Shown: positions 25,949 through 33,867 of the stretch, in pieces
Layout of the letters: each line of letters begins with the position of its first letter
How positions within the stretch are numbered: position 1 is the stretch's first letter
Source: Fictibacillus fluitans
Lineage (GTDB): Bacteria > Bacillota > Bacilli > Bacillales > Fictibacillaceae
Assembly (NCBI RefSeq): GCF_030418125.1
Contig: NZ_JAUHTR010000001.1
Span: forward strand, 372,001-436,000
Direction of reading: 5' to 3'
DNA length: 64,000 bases
Made by a program: the position numbers and the translations under genes
The notes under the pieces: generated by a model
The model's input: the letters and a program-made list of their open reading frames with translations, nothing else
Told to the model about the DNA's origin: nothing
The model's database searches: none

Positions 25949-25992
25949 TTCTTGACTACATATTACGCTTGTGGTTAAACTGAATTTAGGTA
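25949..25992 (+). promoter_or_regulatory. Outward promoter-like repeat, copy 1 (inside right end)
   Basis: TTGACT (25952-25957), 17 bases, TTAAAC (25975-25980) with TGG before it. In the excised circle this would read across the joined att site into the integrase. About 40 of 45 bases match copy 2 at 26250-26293. Confidence 0.5.
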
Positions 25993-26047
25993 GTGGTCGA
26001 TGCTTTTTCAACATAGATGGTTACAGGGTTTTTAAATAATCTGCATT

Positions 26048-26102
26048 CGCGCATGCATGGGGTGCATGAGGCCGCAGGTTCAAATCCTGTCATCCCGACC
26101 AG
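26048..26102 (+). repeat. attR (right 55-bp direct repeat)
   Basis: Identical to 5312-5366. It contains the tRNA-Pro 3' part only. The 5' half is absent, so it is a tRNA fragment. Confidence 0.93.
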
Positions 26103-26118
26103 TAACCTAATAAAGAAC

Positions 26119-26157
26119 AAAGACCACTAGTGAAGAGCTCATTAGAGGTCTTTTTTT
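26119..26157 (+). terminator. Original tRNA-Pro terminator, now outside attR
   Basis: AAAGACC-A-CTA-G-TGA pairs with TCA-T-TAG-A-GGTCTTT, followed by a T-run. Its sequence resembles the hairpin placed before the integrase. Confidence 0.8.
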
Positions 26158-26249
26158 GCTTTCCTATTCCCCGGACTTTCAAGCAAATTTTCCTTGTTTT
26201 TTGTCAACTGCTCTAATGAAACGCTTACATGCCAATCTCCCGTCTACAA

Positions 26250-26293
26250 TTCTTGACGGCTTATTATGCTTGTGGTTAAACTGAATTCAGGTA
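26250..26293 (+). promoter_or_regulatory. Promoter-like repeat, copy 2 (host side)
   Basis: TTGACG (26253-26258), 17 bases, TTAAAC (26276-26281). It directly precedes the tRNA-like unit. Confidence 0.5.
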
Positions 26294-26294
26294 A

Positions 26295-26370
26295 GGGAAA
26301 CGCCTTATGGGGTCCGGCCCTCATATGTGTAAACTGCATGGGTGCAGGTCATGAATCCAGTTTCCCGGCC
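26295..26370 (+). pseudogene. Degenerate tRNA-like unit
   Basis: GGGAAAC (26295-26301) pairs with GTTTCCC (26360-26366), exactly 72 bases end to end as in a tRNA. Parts (GCATGGG.TGCA, GCAGGT..AATCC, CCCGGCC) resemble tRNA-Pro. The D- and anticodon arms do not fold properly and CCA is lost. It is probably a decayed tRNA or an old attachment remnant, still bracketed by a promoter-like repeat and a terminator. Confidence 0.4.
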
Positions 26371-26387
26371 GGGGTACATAATTAATA

Positions 26388-26412
26388 AACAGCAGCGGTG
26401 GCTGCTGTTTTT
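26388..26412 (+). terminator. Terminator after the tRNA-like unit
   Basis: AACAGCAGC pairs with GCTGCTGTT around GGTG, then T residues. Confidence 0.85.
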
Positions 26413-26452
26413 ATGTCTTAGGGGGAATACTTTATAGGTGAATGTTTTTAAA

Positions 26453-26524
26453 TTGTAAAGACTTTGTAAATGTTTTATTTCAAATTGTAAAAGATGTTTA
26501 TCTTTGCAAACATTAAAGTTATAA
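26453..26524 (+). promoter_or_regulatory. Candidate phosphate-responsive (PhoP-type) control region
   Basis: Three TTGTAAA copies start at 26453, 26464 and 26485, spacing 11 and 21, close to the 11-base periodicity of PhoP sites. TATAAT follows at 26519-26524 with no good -35 box, which fits an activator-dependent promoter for the phosphate genes. Confidence 0.4.
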
Positions 26525-26596
26525 TTACGAATGGTTTGGGTTAACAAAAAATTTAGGGTAAATTTACTTTTTCTTAACAAACGGAGGTTTTAGTCA

Positions 26597-27217
26597 ATGA
26601 TTTTTGGATCAAAAAAGGATTTGTTTCTGGACTTACTATCTAGCATCGCAGAGAACGTACGCGACTCCGCTCAGTACTTTGTGGATTTTAAAATTGATTC
26701 CGAAGCAGATTTGAAAGAATTTGCAAGAAAAATGAAGGAATACGAAAATAAGGGCGACGATTTTATTCATGAGCTCATCATCGGTTTAAATAAAACCTTT
26801 ATTACTCCCCTAGAACGTGAAGACATTTTGGAACTTGCGAATAAAATGGATGACATCCTGGACGGCATGGAACAATGTGCTTCCCGCTTCGAAATGTATA
26901 ACATTGTTAAACCTGACCAATACATGGTAAAGTTCGCTGGGCACATTCTTGAGGCAACGTATGAAGTTGCTGAATCAGCCAAGTTGCTTCACAAGAAAAA
27001 ACTTATGGAAATCCGTCCTCATGCAATTAAATTGAATGATCTTGAATCCGTAGTGGACGAACTTCTTCGTGTAAGTATCAAAAACTTGTTCGCCACGGAA
27101 AAGGACCCTATTAAAATTATTCAGTATAAAGAGCTTTATGAACTTCTTGAAGCGATTTCTGACAGCACAGAAGACGTGGCTGATACTCTAGAAACCATCA
27201 TCATGCGAAATGCCTAA
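26597..27217 (+). CDS. DUF47 family phosphate-transport accessory protein
   Basis: 206 residues, helical, with the PhoU-related DUF47 features: KMKEYENKGDDFIHELIIGLNKTFITPLEREDILELANKMDDILD near residues 45-90. The acidic clusters probably bind metal. It lies eight bases before the Pit transporter, the classic DUF47-Pit operon (YkaA-YkaB in B. subtilis), where it is thought to modulate phosphate uptake. ACGGAGG precedes the ATG. Confidence 0.92.
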   Translation: MIFGSKKDLFLDLLSSIAENVRDSAQYFVDFKIDSEADLKEFARKMKEYENKGDDFIHELIIGLNKTFITPLEREDILELANKMDDILDGMEQCASRFEMYNIVKPDQYMVKFAGHILEATYEVAESAKLLHKKKLMEIRPHAIKLNDLESVVDELLRVSIKNLFATEKDPIKIIQYKELYELLEAISDSTEDVADTLETIIMRNA

Positions 27218-27224
27218 GGAGTGA

Positions 27225-28238
27225 TTGGCTATGGATATGTTATTTATTCTGATTGTTTTGGTCGTTATTTTTGCACTGGCATTTGATTTTATCAACGGTT
27301 TTCATGATACAGCCAATGCTATTGCGACCTCTGTGTCAACAAAGGCTCTTCCTCCAAAGGTAGCAATTGCGATGGCGGCAACGATGAACTTTGTCGGTGC
27401 CCTTACCTTTACAGGAGTTGCAAAAAGTGTAAGTAAAGACATTGTTGATCCTTTTCAGTTCAACGATGAAAAAATCGGTCTGATGATCGTGCTGGCAGCC
27501 CTTCTTTCTGGTATTGCCTGGAACTTGATTACGTGGTACTACGGTATTCCTTCCAGTTCCTCGCATGCCATTATCGGATCCATTGCCGGAGCAGCGATTT
27601 CTGCTGCAGGGTTCGGTGTTTTAAATTATGAAGGCTTCCTGAAAATCGTTAAGGCTTTGATTATATCGCCCTTTGTCGCTTTGGCTGTCGGCTTCATCAT
27701 CATGAGCATCTTTGCAGCTGTTTTCAAAAATTTCAACAAGACAAAAACCAACAAGGGATTCCGTACCTTCCAGATCTTCACGGCGGCACTTCAATCCTTC
27801 TCACACGGAACGAATGACGCGCAAAAAGCAATGGGTATCATTACTCTTGCTTTGATTGCCGGTGGCTATCATACAACAGAAGGCATTCCGATGTGGGTAA
27901 GGGTCGCTGCGGCGCTTTCCATGGGTATCGGGACTTCGGTTGGGGGATGGAAGATCATCAAAACTGTTGGCGGTAAAATTATGAAACTTCAGCCGGTAAA
28001 CGGTGCGGCAGCTGATTTATCTTCTGCTCTTATCATCTTTACATTTACAGCGTTAAAGCTGCCGGTCAGTACTACCCATGTTATTTCATCAGCAATCATG
28101 GGGGTTGGTTCTGCCAAACGGGTAAAAGGTGTTAAATGGGGTGTGGCACGGCGTATTGTCATGACATGGATCATTACGCTTCCTGTCTCAGCCATTATCG
28201 CTGCCATTGTCTATCAAATTTTGAATCTATTTATTTAA
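27225..28238 (+). CDS. pit: Low-affinity inorganic phosphate transporter, PiT family
   Basis: 337 residues, about ten TM helices. Two inverted signature copies are seen: ALAFDFINGFHDTANAIAT near residue 16 and LQSFSHGTNDAQKAMGIITLAL near 190. It co-transports phosphate with metal or protons across the cell membrane. Second gene of the DUF47-pit operon, followed by a terminator. Confidence 0.95.
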   Translation: MAMDMLFILIVLVVIFALAFDFINGFHDTANAIATSVSTKALPPKVAIAMAATMNFVGALTFTGVAKSVSKDIVDPFQFNDEKIGLMIVLAALLSGIAWNLITWYYGIPSSSSHAIIGSIAGAAISAAGFGVLNYEGFLKIVKALIISPFVALAVGFIIMSIFAAVFKNFNKTKTNKGFRTFQIFTAALQSFSHGTNDAQKAMGIITLALIAGGYHTTEGIPMWVRVAAALSMGIGTSVGGWKIIKTVGGKIMKLQPVNGAAADLSSALIIFTFTALKLPVSTTHVISSAIMGVGSAKRVKGVKWGVARRIVMTWIITLPVSAIIAAIVYQILNLFI

Positions 28239-28244
28239 TAAACC

Positions 28245-28274
28245 AAGCTTCAGGTGTATACCTGAGGCTTTTTT
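28245..28274 (+). terminator. Terminator after pit
   Basis: AAGCTTCAGGT pairs with ACCTGAGGCTT (one wobble), followed by six T residues. Confidence 0.85.
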
Positions 28275-28367
28275 CTTTGTCCATCCGCTGACTTCCTGGA
28301 CCCTTGTCTATACGAGTTTTCCCGAACAAGCATATACATAGGAAGAAAACCAATTTGAGGTGAAAAA

Positions 28368-28880
28368 ATGTCCAGATGCAGAAAAAATAATCAATCTCTG
28401 CGCTTTTTTCCATATGGGGGATATGATCCTTTTCACAAAGAATCAGTCTCCCACCATCCTGAACTGATTGAACCTTCTCCACCGCGTCCTCCATTTTCAG
28501 CAGCTCCTCAGGGATTTGGTCCTGAAGCGGCAATGGGTGCCTTTCCTCCAGCCCCTGGACCGGGAGCTTTTATGAATCCTCAAATGCTACCGCCCCGGCC
28601 GCCCTATCCATATATTCCTTACTATGCCCCACAGGGCGGAAACGGAATGGGTTTTCCAGGCAAACAACAGAATTCACAAGCTTCAAAACTCCCTTCCCTG
28701 CCCAGTGGGTTCCCCTTTGGAAATGGAGGCTACCCTGGCGGCCAGCAGTTTCCCTTCAATCAGCAGCAGCCCTTCCAAAATCCCGGAGGCCAATTCAGCT
28801 GGGGAAAGACATTTAACGGCATTAACTCGGCCATGGGCATGATGCAGCAATTGGGTTCGATTATTTCTCTCTTCAAATAA
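28368..28880 (+). CDS. Pro/Gly/Phe-rich YppG-like protein
   Basis: 170 residues of low complexity: Pro-rich first half (EPSPPRPPFSA, PPAPGPGAF, LPPRPPYPYIPYY), then Gly/Gln/Phe-rich segments (GGYPGGQQFPFNQQQPFQ). The C-terminus NGINSAMGMMQQLGSIISLFK is amphipathic. It resembles B. subtilis YppG or VrrA-type coat or envelope proteins in composition, and its neighbour is YppC-like, but the name is not secure. Ribosome site GAGGTG. Confidence 0.55.
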   Translation: MSRCRKNNQSLRFFPYGGYDPFHKESVSHHPELIEPSPPRPPFSAAPQGFGPEAAMGAFPPAPGPGAFMNPQMLPPRPPYPYIPYYAPQGGNGMGFPGKQQNSQASKLPSLPSGFPFGNGGYPGGQQFPFNQQQPFQNPGGQFSWGKTFNGINSAMGMMQQLGSIISLFK

Positions 28881-28913
28881 AAAAAGAGACTCAAGTTTTT
28901 GAGTCTTTTTTTT
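28881..28913. terminator. Bidirectional terminator
   Basis: GACTCAA pairs with TTGAGTC with A- and T-runs either side, between convergent genes. Confidence 0.85.
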
Positions 28914-30117
28914 ATGTAAACAGCTGCTTCGCCAGTACAGCCCCCTCCAGGTGATGAAGATCAATCCAATATGCACGGTCGATGAACAGCGGTTTCTCTT
29001 GAAAAAGATCATCGAACAACGGCGGTAAAGCTGTCCCGGAAAACCAATCCTCCTTATGATGAGAACTGCAATAAAAGACGTCCCAGCATGACAGGAGCTC
29101 GGGACTATAAAAACGGAAAGCTTTTCTTTTCAGTGAAAACAAACGAATTCTTTCTTTTTTATAGTGAGGCAAAAAAACCTTCGGATCCTGACTGAATACA
29201 TGTCCCCAATAGTCTGCTCTCGATCCTGTATGCCTTTGCCGGTCGGCAAATTGCAAAACTCCTGAAAAAATTTTTTCTTGGAAGAGCAGGCGATACAAGC
29301 GCTTTCCCATTTTTATCCGTTTGGCAAGGTCATGGAAACCTGTAACAGATAGTCCTGCCATTCTGGACTTCTCACCGAACACCGGAAAAAGGATTTTGGT
29401 GAGCTGAAACAGATTTTGCAGCTGAAAAGGGAGACTTTTAAAAACTTCTTTATGGATGTCCTTTTGGACCACTTCCCTTTCAATCACATTCTGTTCATTG
29501 ATGATCAAAGCCAGCGTGATCAGCCGGCTGTCTTTCTTCCATAAAAAATGCTCCCAAACATGACGCATGAAAGCAGAAACATTAAATCCGTTAAGCAGGT
29601 GAAATAAGCTCTTCCCCACTCTCTTGCTTTGCTCATACAGCAGCAATTGGGGATAAACGTCCTGAAATATTAAACTATTTGCTATTTCGAGCGTCCAGTA
29701 GATTTTTTTTCTTTGTTCAGTGGTAAGCAGTCTTTTCAGAAATTCCCCCTGCAGGTCAGTCATATGGTAGCCTGCGTTTCGCGACACCATATGTGCAAGA
29801 AAAGCCCAATGCAGTTCCTGATGCTGCTTAAAATATCGATAATATGCCTTGGTGCGGGTTATATTATTTTGGTTGCATTGACTGGTTTCTCGCAGGATTC
29901 TTTCGATGATCTTCTTTTCATCGCCAATATATACTGGCACTGACCCATCACAATCATTCATTTTAATCCGGGACGACAGCCAGTTTTTATCCTCTGGGGA
30001 CATTTTCCAAAAACATTCTTCAGCAGATGGTTTAAATCGTTTAAAAAAGCGGGCTGTGAGAGCGGAAGGAATAAGAAAGGCTTTGGAAAGCGTCCGGTTA
30101 AGACGTCGGTTTTTCAT
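28912..30117 (-). CDS. yppC: DUF2515 family protein (YppC-like)
   Basis: 401 residues, basic and helical. Blocks such as RILRETSQCNQNNITRTKAYYRYFKQHQ and HWAFLAHMVSRNAGYHMTDLQG match the DUF2515/YppC family from memory. In Bacillus it is a conserved protein of unknown role. The start follows AAGGAGGTGCCTT. No signal peptide, although the N-terminus is strongly basic. Confidence 0.8.
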   Translation of the reverse strand: MKNRRLNRTLSKAFLIPSALTARFFKRFKPSAEECFWKMSPEDKNWLSSRIKMNDCDGSVPVYIGDEKKIIERILRETSQCNQNNITRTKAYYRYFKQHQELHWAFLAHMVSRNAGYHMTDLQGEFLKRLLTTEQRKKIYWTLEIANSLIFQDVYPQLLLYEQSKRVGKSLFHLLNGFNVSAFMRHVWEHFLWKKDSRLITLALIINEQNVIEREVVQKDIHKEVFKSLPFQLQNLFQLTKILFPVFGEKSRMAGLSVTGFHDLAKRIKMGKRLYRLLFQEKIFSGVLQFADRQRHTGSRADYWGHVFSQDPKVFLPHYKKERIRLFSLKRKAFRFYSPELLSCWDVFYCSSHHKEDWFSGTALPPLFDDLFQEKPLFIDRAYWIDLHHLEGAVLAKQLFT

Positions 30118-30164
30118 AAGGCACCTCCTTCAACACCGTTTTGTTAAAAGGTATGAACGGAGAG

Positions 30165-30206
30165 ACAAAAATAAACCATCATCCATGCCTATTGCATGAA
30201 TGATGG
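30165..30206 (-). terminator. Terminator of the dat-DUF502 operon
   Basis: CCATCAT-C-CATGC pairs with GCATG-A-ATGATGG, with a T-run on the minus strand. Confidence 0.85.
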
Positions 30207-30214
30207 CTAACAAG

Positions 30215-30790
30215 TCAGGACTTGGAGGCAACCCCGCCTGAAAGTATGAATTTCATGGCATCTTCCGCTTTGATGTCAAGAACCGTAACCTCGTTTTTGG
30301 GTACCAGAAAGATAAACCCCGCGATTTGGAAGGTTTGCGGAATGTAGACGGCAACATATCCGGAAAGATTATCTCCCAGAATTGCCAAATCGTCAGCAGT
30401 GATAAATCCAATGCTTTTTAAACCGGTAGCTGGAATCTCGACAAGAACTACGGTCGAAAACGACTTCTTCTCACCAAGCAAAGACTGAAATGTGTCCTTA
30501 ATGACAGTATACAGTGTTTTAACCAAAGGAATTCGTTCCAGGGCAGAATCCAGCAGGAAGATGATCTGACCGCTGATCACCTGGGACGAGAGCCAGCCGA
30601 GAAGCGTCAAAAGAATAACCGTGGCCAGAATGCCAATGCCTGGTATATAGCCGCCTTTCATATAGCTTCTAAGCGTATCTCCAAGAATTCCATCCAGAAA
30701 ATCGAACACTTTGACAAGAACATAAAAGACAAGGATGATCGGAAGAGCTGTAAGAATTCCGTTCATAAAATACTTGGCAACGGTTTTCAC
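30215..30790 (-). CDS. DUF502 family membrane protein
   Basis: 191 residues. Two TM helices at about 8-28 and 50-75, with the family motif LPIILVFYVLVKVFDFLD in the first and SALERIPLVKTLYTVIKDTFQSL after the second. The rest is a soluble beta-rich domain (GFITADDLA, VAVYIPQTFQIAGFIFLVPKNEV). Function unknown; members are widespread in bacteria and plants. It follows dat by 12 bases and so is co-transcribed. Confidence 0.88.
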   Translation of the reverse strand: MKTVAKYFMNGILTALPIILVFYVLVKVFDFLDGILGDTLRSYMKGGYIPGIGILATVILLTLLGWLSSQVISGQIIFLLDSALERIPLVKTLYTVIKDTFQSLLGEKKSFSTVVLVEIPATGLKSIGFITADDLAILGDNLSGYVAVYIPQTFQIAGFIFLVPKNEVTVLDIKAEDAMKFILSGGVASKS

Positions 30791-30802
30791 TATTCTTCTC
30801 TC

Positions 30803-31660
30803 CTATTGATGCACACGGTTCTGCTTAATTTTGTCTTTCAGCTTTTTCTGAAGTGCTCGTGTTACAGAACCAATCGGATAAGTTGCCTGCACATCTCCCT
30901 CAACAGAAATAACCGGCGCAATCTCCATGGTTGTACTTGAGATAAATACTTCATCAGCAGCTTGAAGCTCTTCGGTTGAAAAGGGAGCTTCTTTAACCGT
31001 AATTCCCTGTTCCCCGGCAATTTGAAGAATATGCTGCCTCGTAATTCCATTCAAGATAAGATTGTTCGCCGGATGTGTGTGCACTTCGTTATTTTTAACA
31101 ATAAAGAGATTGGAAGAAGAACCCTCAGTACAAATGCCATCCCTGTGCTGGAGGGCTTCACCGCAAGCGTGATCGGCCGCGATTCGCTTTGCCATGGTAT
31201 TTCCGAGAAGGTTCAAACTTTTGATGTCACAGCGGAGCCAGCGAATGTCAGGTGTCAAATAGGTTTTTACGCCTTTCTCCTGTGCTTCTGCGGGCGGATC
31301 CATTTTTCGGGCAAAACCGGTAATCAGGCAGGCAGCTTCTTTTTCGTATAAGTGAGCCCTTGCTGAAGCGCCTCTGGTCATTTGTATGTAAACAATGCCA
31401 TTATGGATGTTATTCGCCTGAATCAATTCAGCGGTCTTCTCCTTTAGTTCCTCTATGGGACAGGGCATCTTCATTTCAAGCTTTCGGGCACTTTCTTCAA
31501 AACGGCGGAAATGCTCATCCATCGAGAAGGGTTTTCCACCATAGATATAGACAACTTCATAAATGCCGTCCCCAAAATTATAGCCTCTGTCCTCCATGTC
31601 GATGGATACATTCTCTCGTTCGGTAATCTGGTTATTAAATAAAACAAATGTATTTTCCAT
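30803..31660 (-). CDS. dat: D-amino acid aminotransferase
   Basis: 285 residues, class IV PLP enzyme that interconverts D-alanine and D-glutamate with keto acids for wall synthesis. EDRGYNFGDGIYEVVYIYGG near the start, RWLRCDIKSLNLLGN (PLP Lys near residue 146), EGSSSNLFIV and HPANNLILNGITR match the well-studied Bacillus enzyme along its whole length. The ATG follows GAGGTGATAT. It heads an operon with the DUF502 gene. Confidence 0.95.
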   Translation of the reverse strand: MENTFVLFNNQITERENVSIDMEDRGYNFGDGIYEVVYIYGGKPFSMDEHFRRFEESARKLEMKMPCPIEELKEKTAELIQANNIHNGIVYIQMTRGASARAHLYEKEAACLITGFARKMDPPAEAQEKGVKTYLTPDIRWLRCDIKSLNLLGNTMAKRIAADHACGEALQHRDGICTEGSSSNLFIVKNNEVHTHPANNLILNGITRQHILQIAGEQGITVKEAPFSTEELQAADEVFISSTTMEIAPVISVEGDVQATYPIGSVTRALQKKLKDKIKQNRVHQ

Positions 31661-31735
31661 TACATATCACCTCGTATTCGATTATATGACAGGTTCACTG
31701 CCTTCCGCTACCATCAAAGTGGTTTTACGCCAGTT

Positions 31736-31769
31736 TAAAAAAAGATCGCCCCTAAACGCTGGCAATCTT
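31736..31769 (-). terminator. Terminator after the 93-residue gene
   Basis: AAGAT-GCC and GGC-ATCTT pair, with a T-run on the minus strand. Confidence 0.75.
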
Positions 31770-31781
31770 CCTTGATGAATT

Positions 31782-32063
31782 CTATTCTTTTTTGGCGGAA
31801 ACGACTTTTTGATTCTTTAATGTTACGATGTATTTGTCTTTCCCGACTTTTACTTTGAATTCATCATCGTACTGGTTCTTTAAATCTTCGTCCAGCTCGA
31901 ACTTTTGCTGAAAATGATTGCTGATCGCTTTCAAGTTGGCTTTGCGGGCATTCTCTCTTTGTATGGAAGAAGATAAAACGATAATAAAAACAACGGTGCT
32001 GATGACAAAAATAATCTTCGCTTTTCTGCTCACGGCCGGCTCCCTTTCTCCATTTGATTCCAA
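31782..32063 (-). CDS. Small single-TM protein
   Basis: 93 residues. One TM helix at about 15-32 (IIFVISTVVFIIVLSSSI) followed by a charged extracellular or periplasm-facing part that ends as a beta hairpin (FKVKVGKDKYIVTLKNQKVVSA). The start may be a few codons downstream. It lies upstream in orientation of no clear partner; nadE is the preceding gene in the same direction, but a terminator separates them. Family unknown. Confidence 0.6.
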   Translation of the reverse strand: MESNGEREPAVSRKAKIIFVISTVVFIIVLSSSIQRENARKANLKAISNHFQQKFELDEDLKNQYDDEFKVKVGKDKYIVTLKNQKVVSAKKE

Positions 32064-32093
32064 GGATAAGTATATCCTATCTTCGCCATGAAA

Positions 32094-32119
32094 AAAAGCA
32101 GACGTTTGGTCTGCTTTTT
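32094..32119. terminator. Terminator after nadE
   Basis: AAAAAGCAGAC pairs with GTCTGCTTTTT, an 11-bp perfect stem. Confidence 0.88.
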
Positions 32120-32123
32120 CGTC

Positions 32124-32951
32124 TTATTTCCACCAGTCATCCTGCGGAGCGGCAGGAAGGCGACGTTTATGTTCTGTAATGGCATACCGGTGTTCGATTT
32201 TTTCTCTCGCTTCTCCAGAAACTTCTTTTCCTTCCAGATAATCATCCAATTCATTATACGTAATGCCAAGAGCTGTTTCATCGGGCACTCCTGGTTTGTC
32301 ATCTTCAAGATCAGCCGTTGGCACTTTCATGTAGAGCCTTTCTTCTGCTCCAAGATCCTTCAACAGTGCTTTTCCCTGTCTTTTGTTAAGACCGGTTAAT
32401 GGAACGAGGTCACATGCTCCGTCTCCGTATTTGGTGAAAAACCCGGTAATTGCTTCAGCTGCATGATCCGTACCGATGACAAGGCACTGGTTGGCTGCTG
32501 CAATATCATATTGAACTTTCATTCGTTCTCTGGCTTTAATATTGCCCTTTAGGAAATCAGTGATCTTTCCTCCAGTTGCCTCGTGGAAGGCGTCTGCCGA
32601 TGCATCCACCGCATTTTTAATATTTACCGTAACCGTGCGATCTGGATGAATGAAATTCATCGCGCGTTTTGCATCTTCTTCATCATGCTGCACTCCGTAA
32701 GGAAGACGGACGGCGATAAACTGGTAGCTGTCATCTCCTGTTTCCTGCTTTAATTCATCGACTGCCATTTGGGCCAGCTTTCCTGCAAGCGATGAATCCT
32801 GACCACCGCTTATTCCCAGGACAAAGCCTTTCAACTTATTGCTCTTCACATATTCCTTCATAAATCCAACTCTGTTTTTGATTTCCTCCTGTGGATTTAT
32901 TTCAGGTTTCACTCCTAAATCATTAATAATCTTTTGCTGCGTTTCATTCAT
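32124..32951 (-). CDS. nadE: NH3-dependent NAD synthetase
   Basis: 275 residues from the Met at 32951, the usual Bacillus length. It amidates nicotinic acid adenine dinucleotide to NAD with ATP and ammonia. The PP-loop [13 protein letters not shown] is near residue 46. [30 protein letters not shown] is the family core. [22 protein letters not shown] follows near the end. The earlier in-frame start four codons upstream is less likely. Confidence 0.96.
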   Translation of the reverse strand: MNETQQKIINDLGVKPEINPQEEIKNRVGFMKEYVKSNKLKGFVLGISGGQDSSLAGKLAQMAVDELKQETGDDSYQFIAVRLPYGVQHDEEDAKRAMNFIHPDRTVTVNIKNAVDASADAFHEATGGKITDFLKGNIKARERMKVQYDIAAANQCLVIGTDHAAEAITGFFTKYGDGACDLVPLTGLNKRQGKALLKDLGAEERLYMKVPTADLEDDKPGVPDETALGITYNELDDYLEGKEVSGEAREKIEHRYAITEHKRRLPAAPQDDWWK

Positions 32952-33072
32952 GATTTCATCCACCTTTATCGAAGTAATATAGTAATAGTACCCTGTAATA
33001 TAAAACCAAAAACTATGTTAACTTTTATCACATGGTATTATATCATTCCTGTGCACTGTTGTATTATTTTTA

Positions 33073-33453
33073 TTACAAACGGTATTCTTTTTTCAAATCG
33101 GAGAGCTCTGAAAGCGAGCGTGCAGACCAGTCATCCGCTCTTTGCTCCAATTCCTTTTGCATCTCATCGAGTGAGGCCTTCAAGGATTCAGCATAATCAG
33201 GCACATGCTCTTCGAAGGGTTTGACAGTATGGTCCGGAGCCCATGTTTTTTCGTGAAAAGCCAATGCTTTTCGCTGATGAAAAAATGGAACATCCACCTG
33301 GTTCGGATTGTGCAGATCTCCCTGTTTCGGATGCTTCAAAACAGCCAGAATGCTCACGAGCACTTTTCCGTTTTTCACCTGTTCTGCCTCACCTATGTAT
33401 TTCCCAGTCTTGTATAATGCGGTAACTTTCATTCCGGGTTCAATTGAATTCAT
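33073..33453 (-). CDS. kapB: Kinase-associated protein B
   Basis: 126 residues matching KapB, a small lipoprotein-annotated factor that in B. subtilis supports KinB signalling into the sporulation phosphorelay. The beta-rich N-half (GMKVTALYKTGKYIGEAEQVKNGKVLVSILAVLKHPKQGDLHNPNQ) and the HQRKALAFHEKTW block are characteristic. Its start overlaps the stop of the upstream gene by four bases, so the two are coupled. Confidence 0.88.
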   Translation of the reverse strand: MNSIEPGMKVTALYKTGKYIGEAEQVKNGKVLVSILAVLKHPKQGDLHNPNQVDVPFFHQRKALAFHEKTWAPDHTVKPFEEHVPDYAESLKASLDEMQKELEQRADDWSARSLSELSDLKKEYRL

Positions 33454-33752
33454 GGTTTTGGTCTCCTTTCGATTTCTTTCATCACCTCAAAGGCTAAATC
33501 TTCATTGCCAAATAACGAAAGCACACCGAGGACGGTTCCGTCCGCTATTTCATCGGATTCCTGTTTTGGAACGGTTTGTTCCAGCATATGATTGAGCATT
33601 TTATTTTCCTGCTGGGCAGGGTAGGCACGGAAGTACAATGCTTTCGGATCAATATCGTGATTGATGCACCATTGGGCAAACACGAGGATCATCATGCCTT
33701 CATCTTGCTTGTAATTTTGAATAATTTGCTGTTCCAAGTCCTTTGGATCCAT
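33450..33752 (-). CDS. Small protein coupled to kapB
   Basis: 100 residues from the Met at 33752. Acidic and helical, with DLEQQIIQNYKQDEGMMILVFAQWCINHDIDPKALYFRAYP near the start. It overlaps kapB by four bases (stop/start), which shows shared translation and suggests a shared role, perhaps in sporulation signalling. I do not recognise the family. Confidence 0.7.
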   Translation of the reverse strand: MDPKDLEQQIIQNYKQDEGMMILVFAQWCINHDIDPKALYFRAYPAQQENKMLNHMLEQTVPKQESDEIADGTVLGVLSLFGNEDLAFEVMKEIERRPKP

Positions 33753-33796
33753 ATGTTTCACTCCTTCATTCCTCTTTACTATCATAGCATCCCTTG

Positions 33797-33849
33797 AAAA
33801 AAAAGAAAAAAGCTGGTGAAGGATTTTGTGTAAAATCCTTCTCCAGCTG
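33797..33849 (-). terminator. Terminator of the fructose operon
   Basis: AGCTGG-AAGGATTTT pairs with AAAATCCTT-CCAGCT, with a long T-run on the minus strand. Confidence 0.88.
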
Positions 33850-33867
33850 ATTTGATGTTACTTGCAA

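Larger units (their letters stand above)
5312..26102. mobile_element. Integrated element of about 20.7 kb in tRNA-Pro
   Basis: Bounded by 55-bp perfect direct repeats from the tRNA-Pro 3' part, with a tyrosine recombinase just inside the left repeat. Inside are a RepL-like protein, a candidate origin, nucleases, a lone phage tape-measure gene, a bacteriocin-like pair, a two-gene membrane cassette and many small unknown genes. Host genes resume immediately outside. No structural phage genes other than the tape measure and no relaxase, coupling or conjugation genes are visible. It may be a phage satellite, a reduced phage-plasmid, or a decayed prophage; the intact long genes argue against simple decay. 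Confidence 0.92.
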
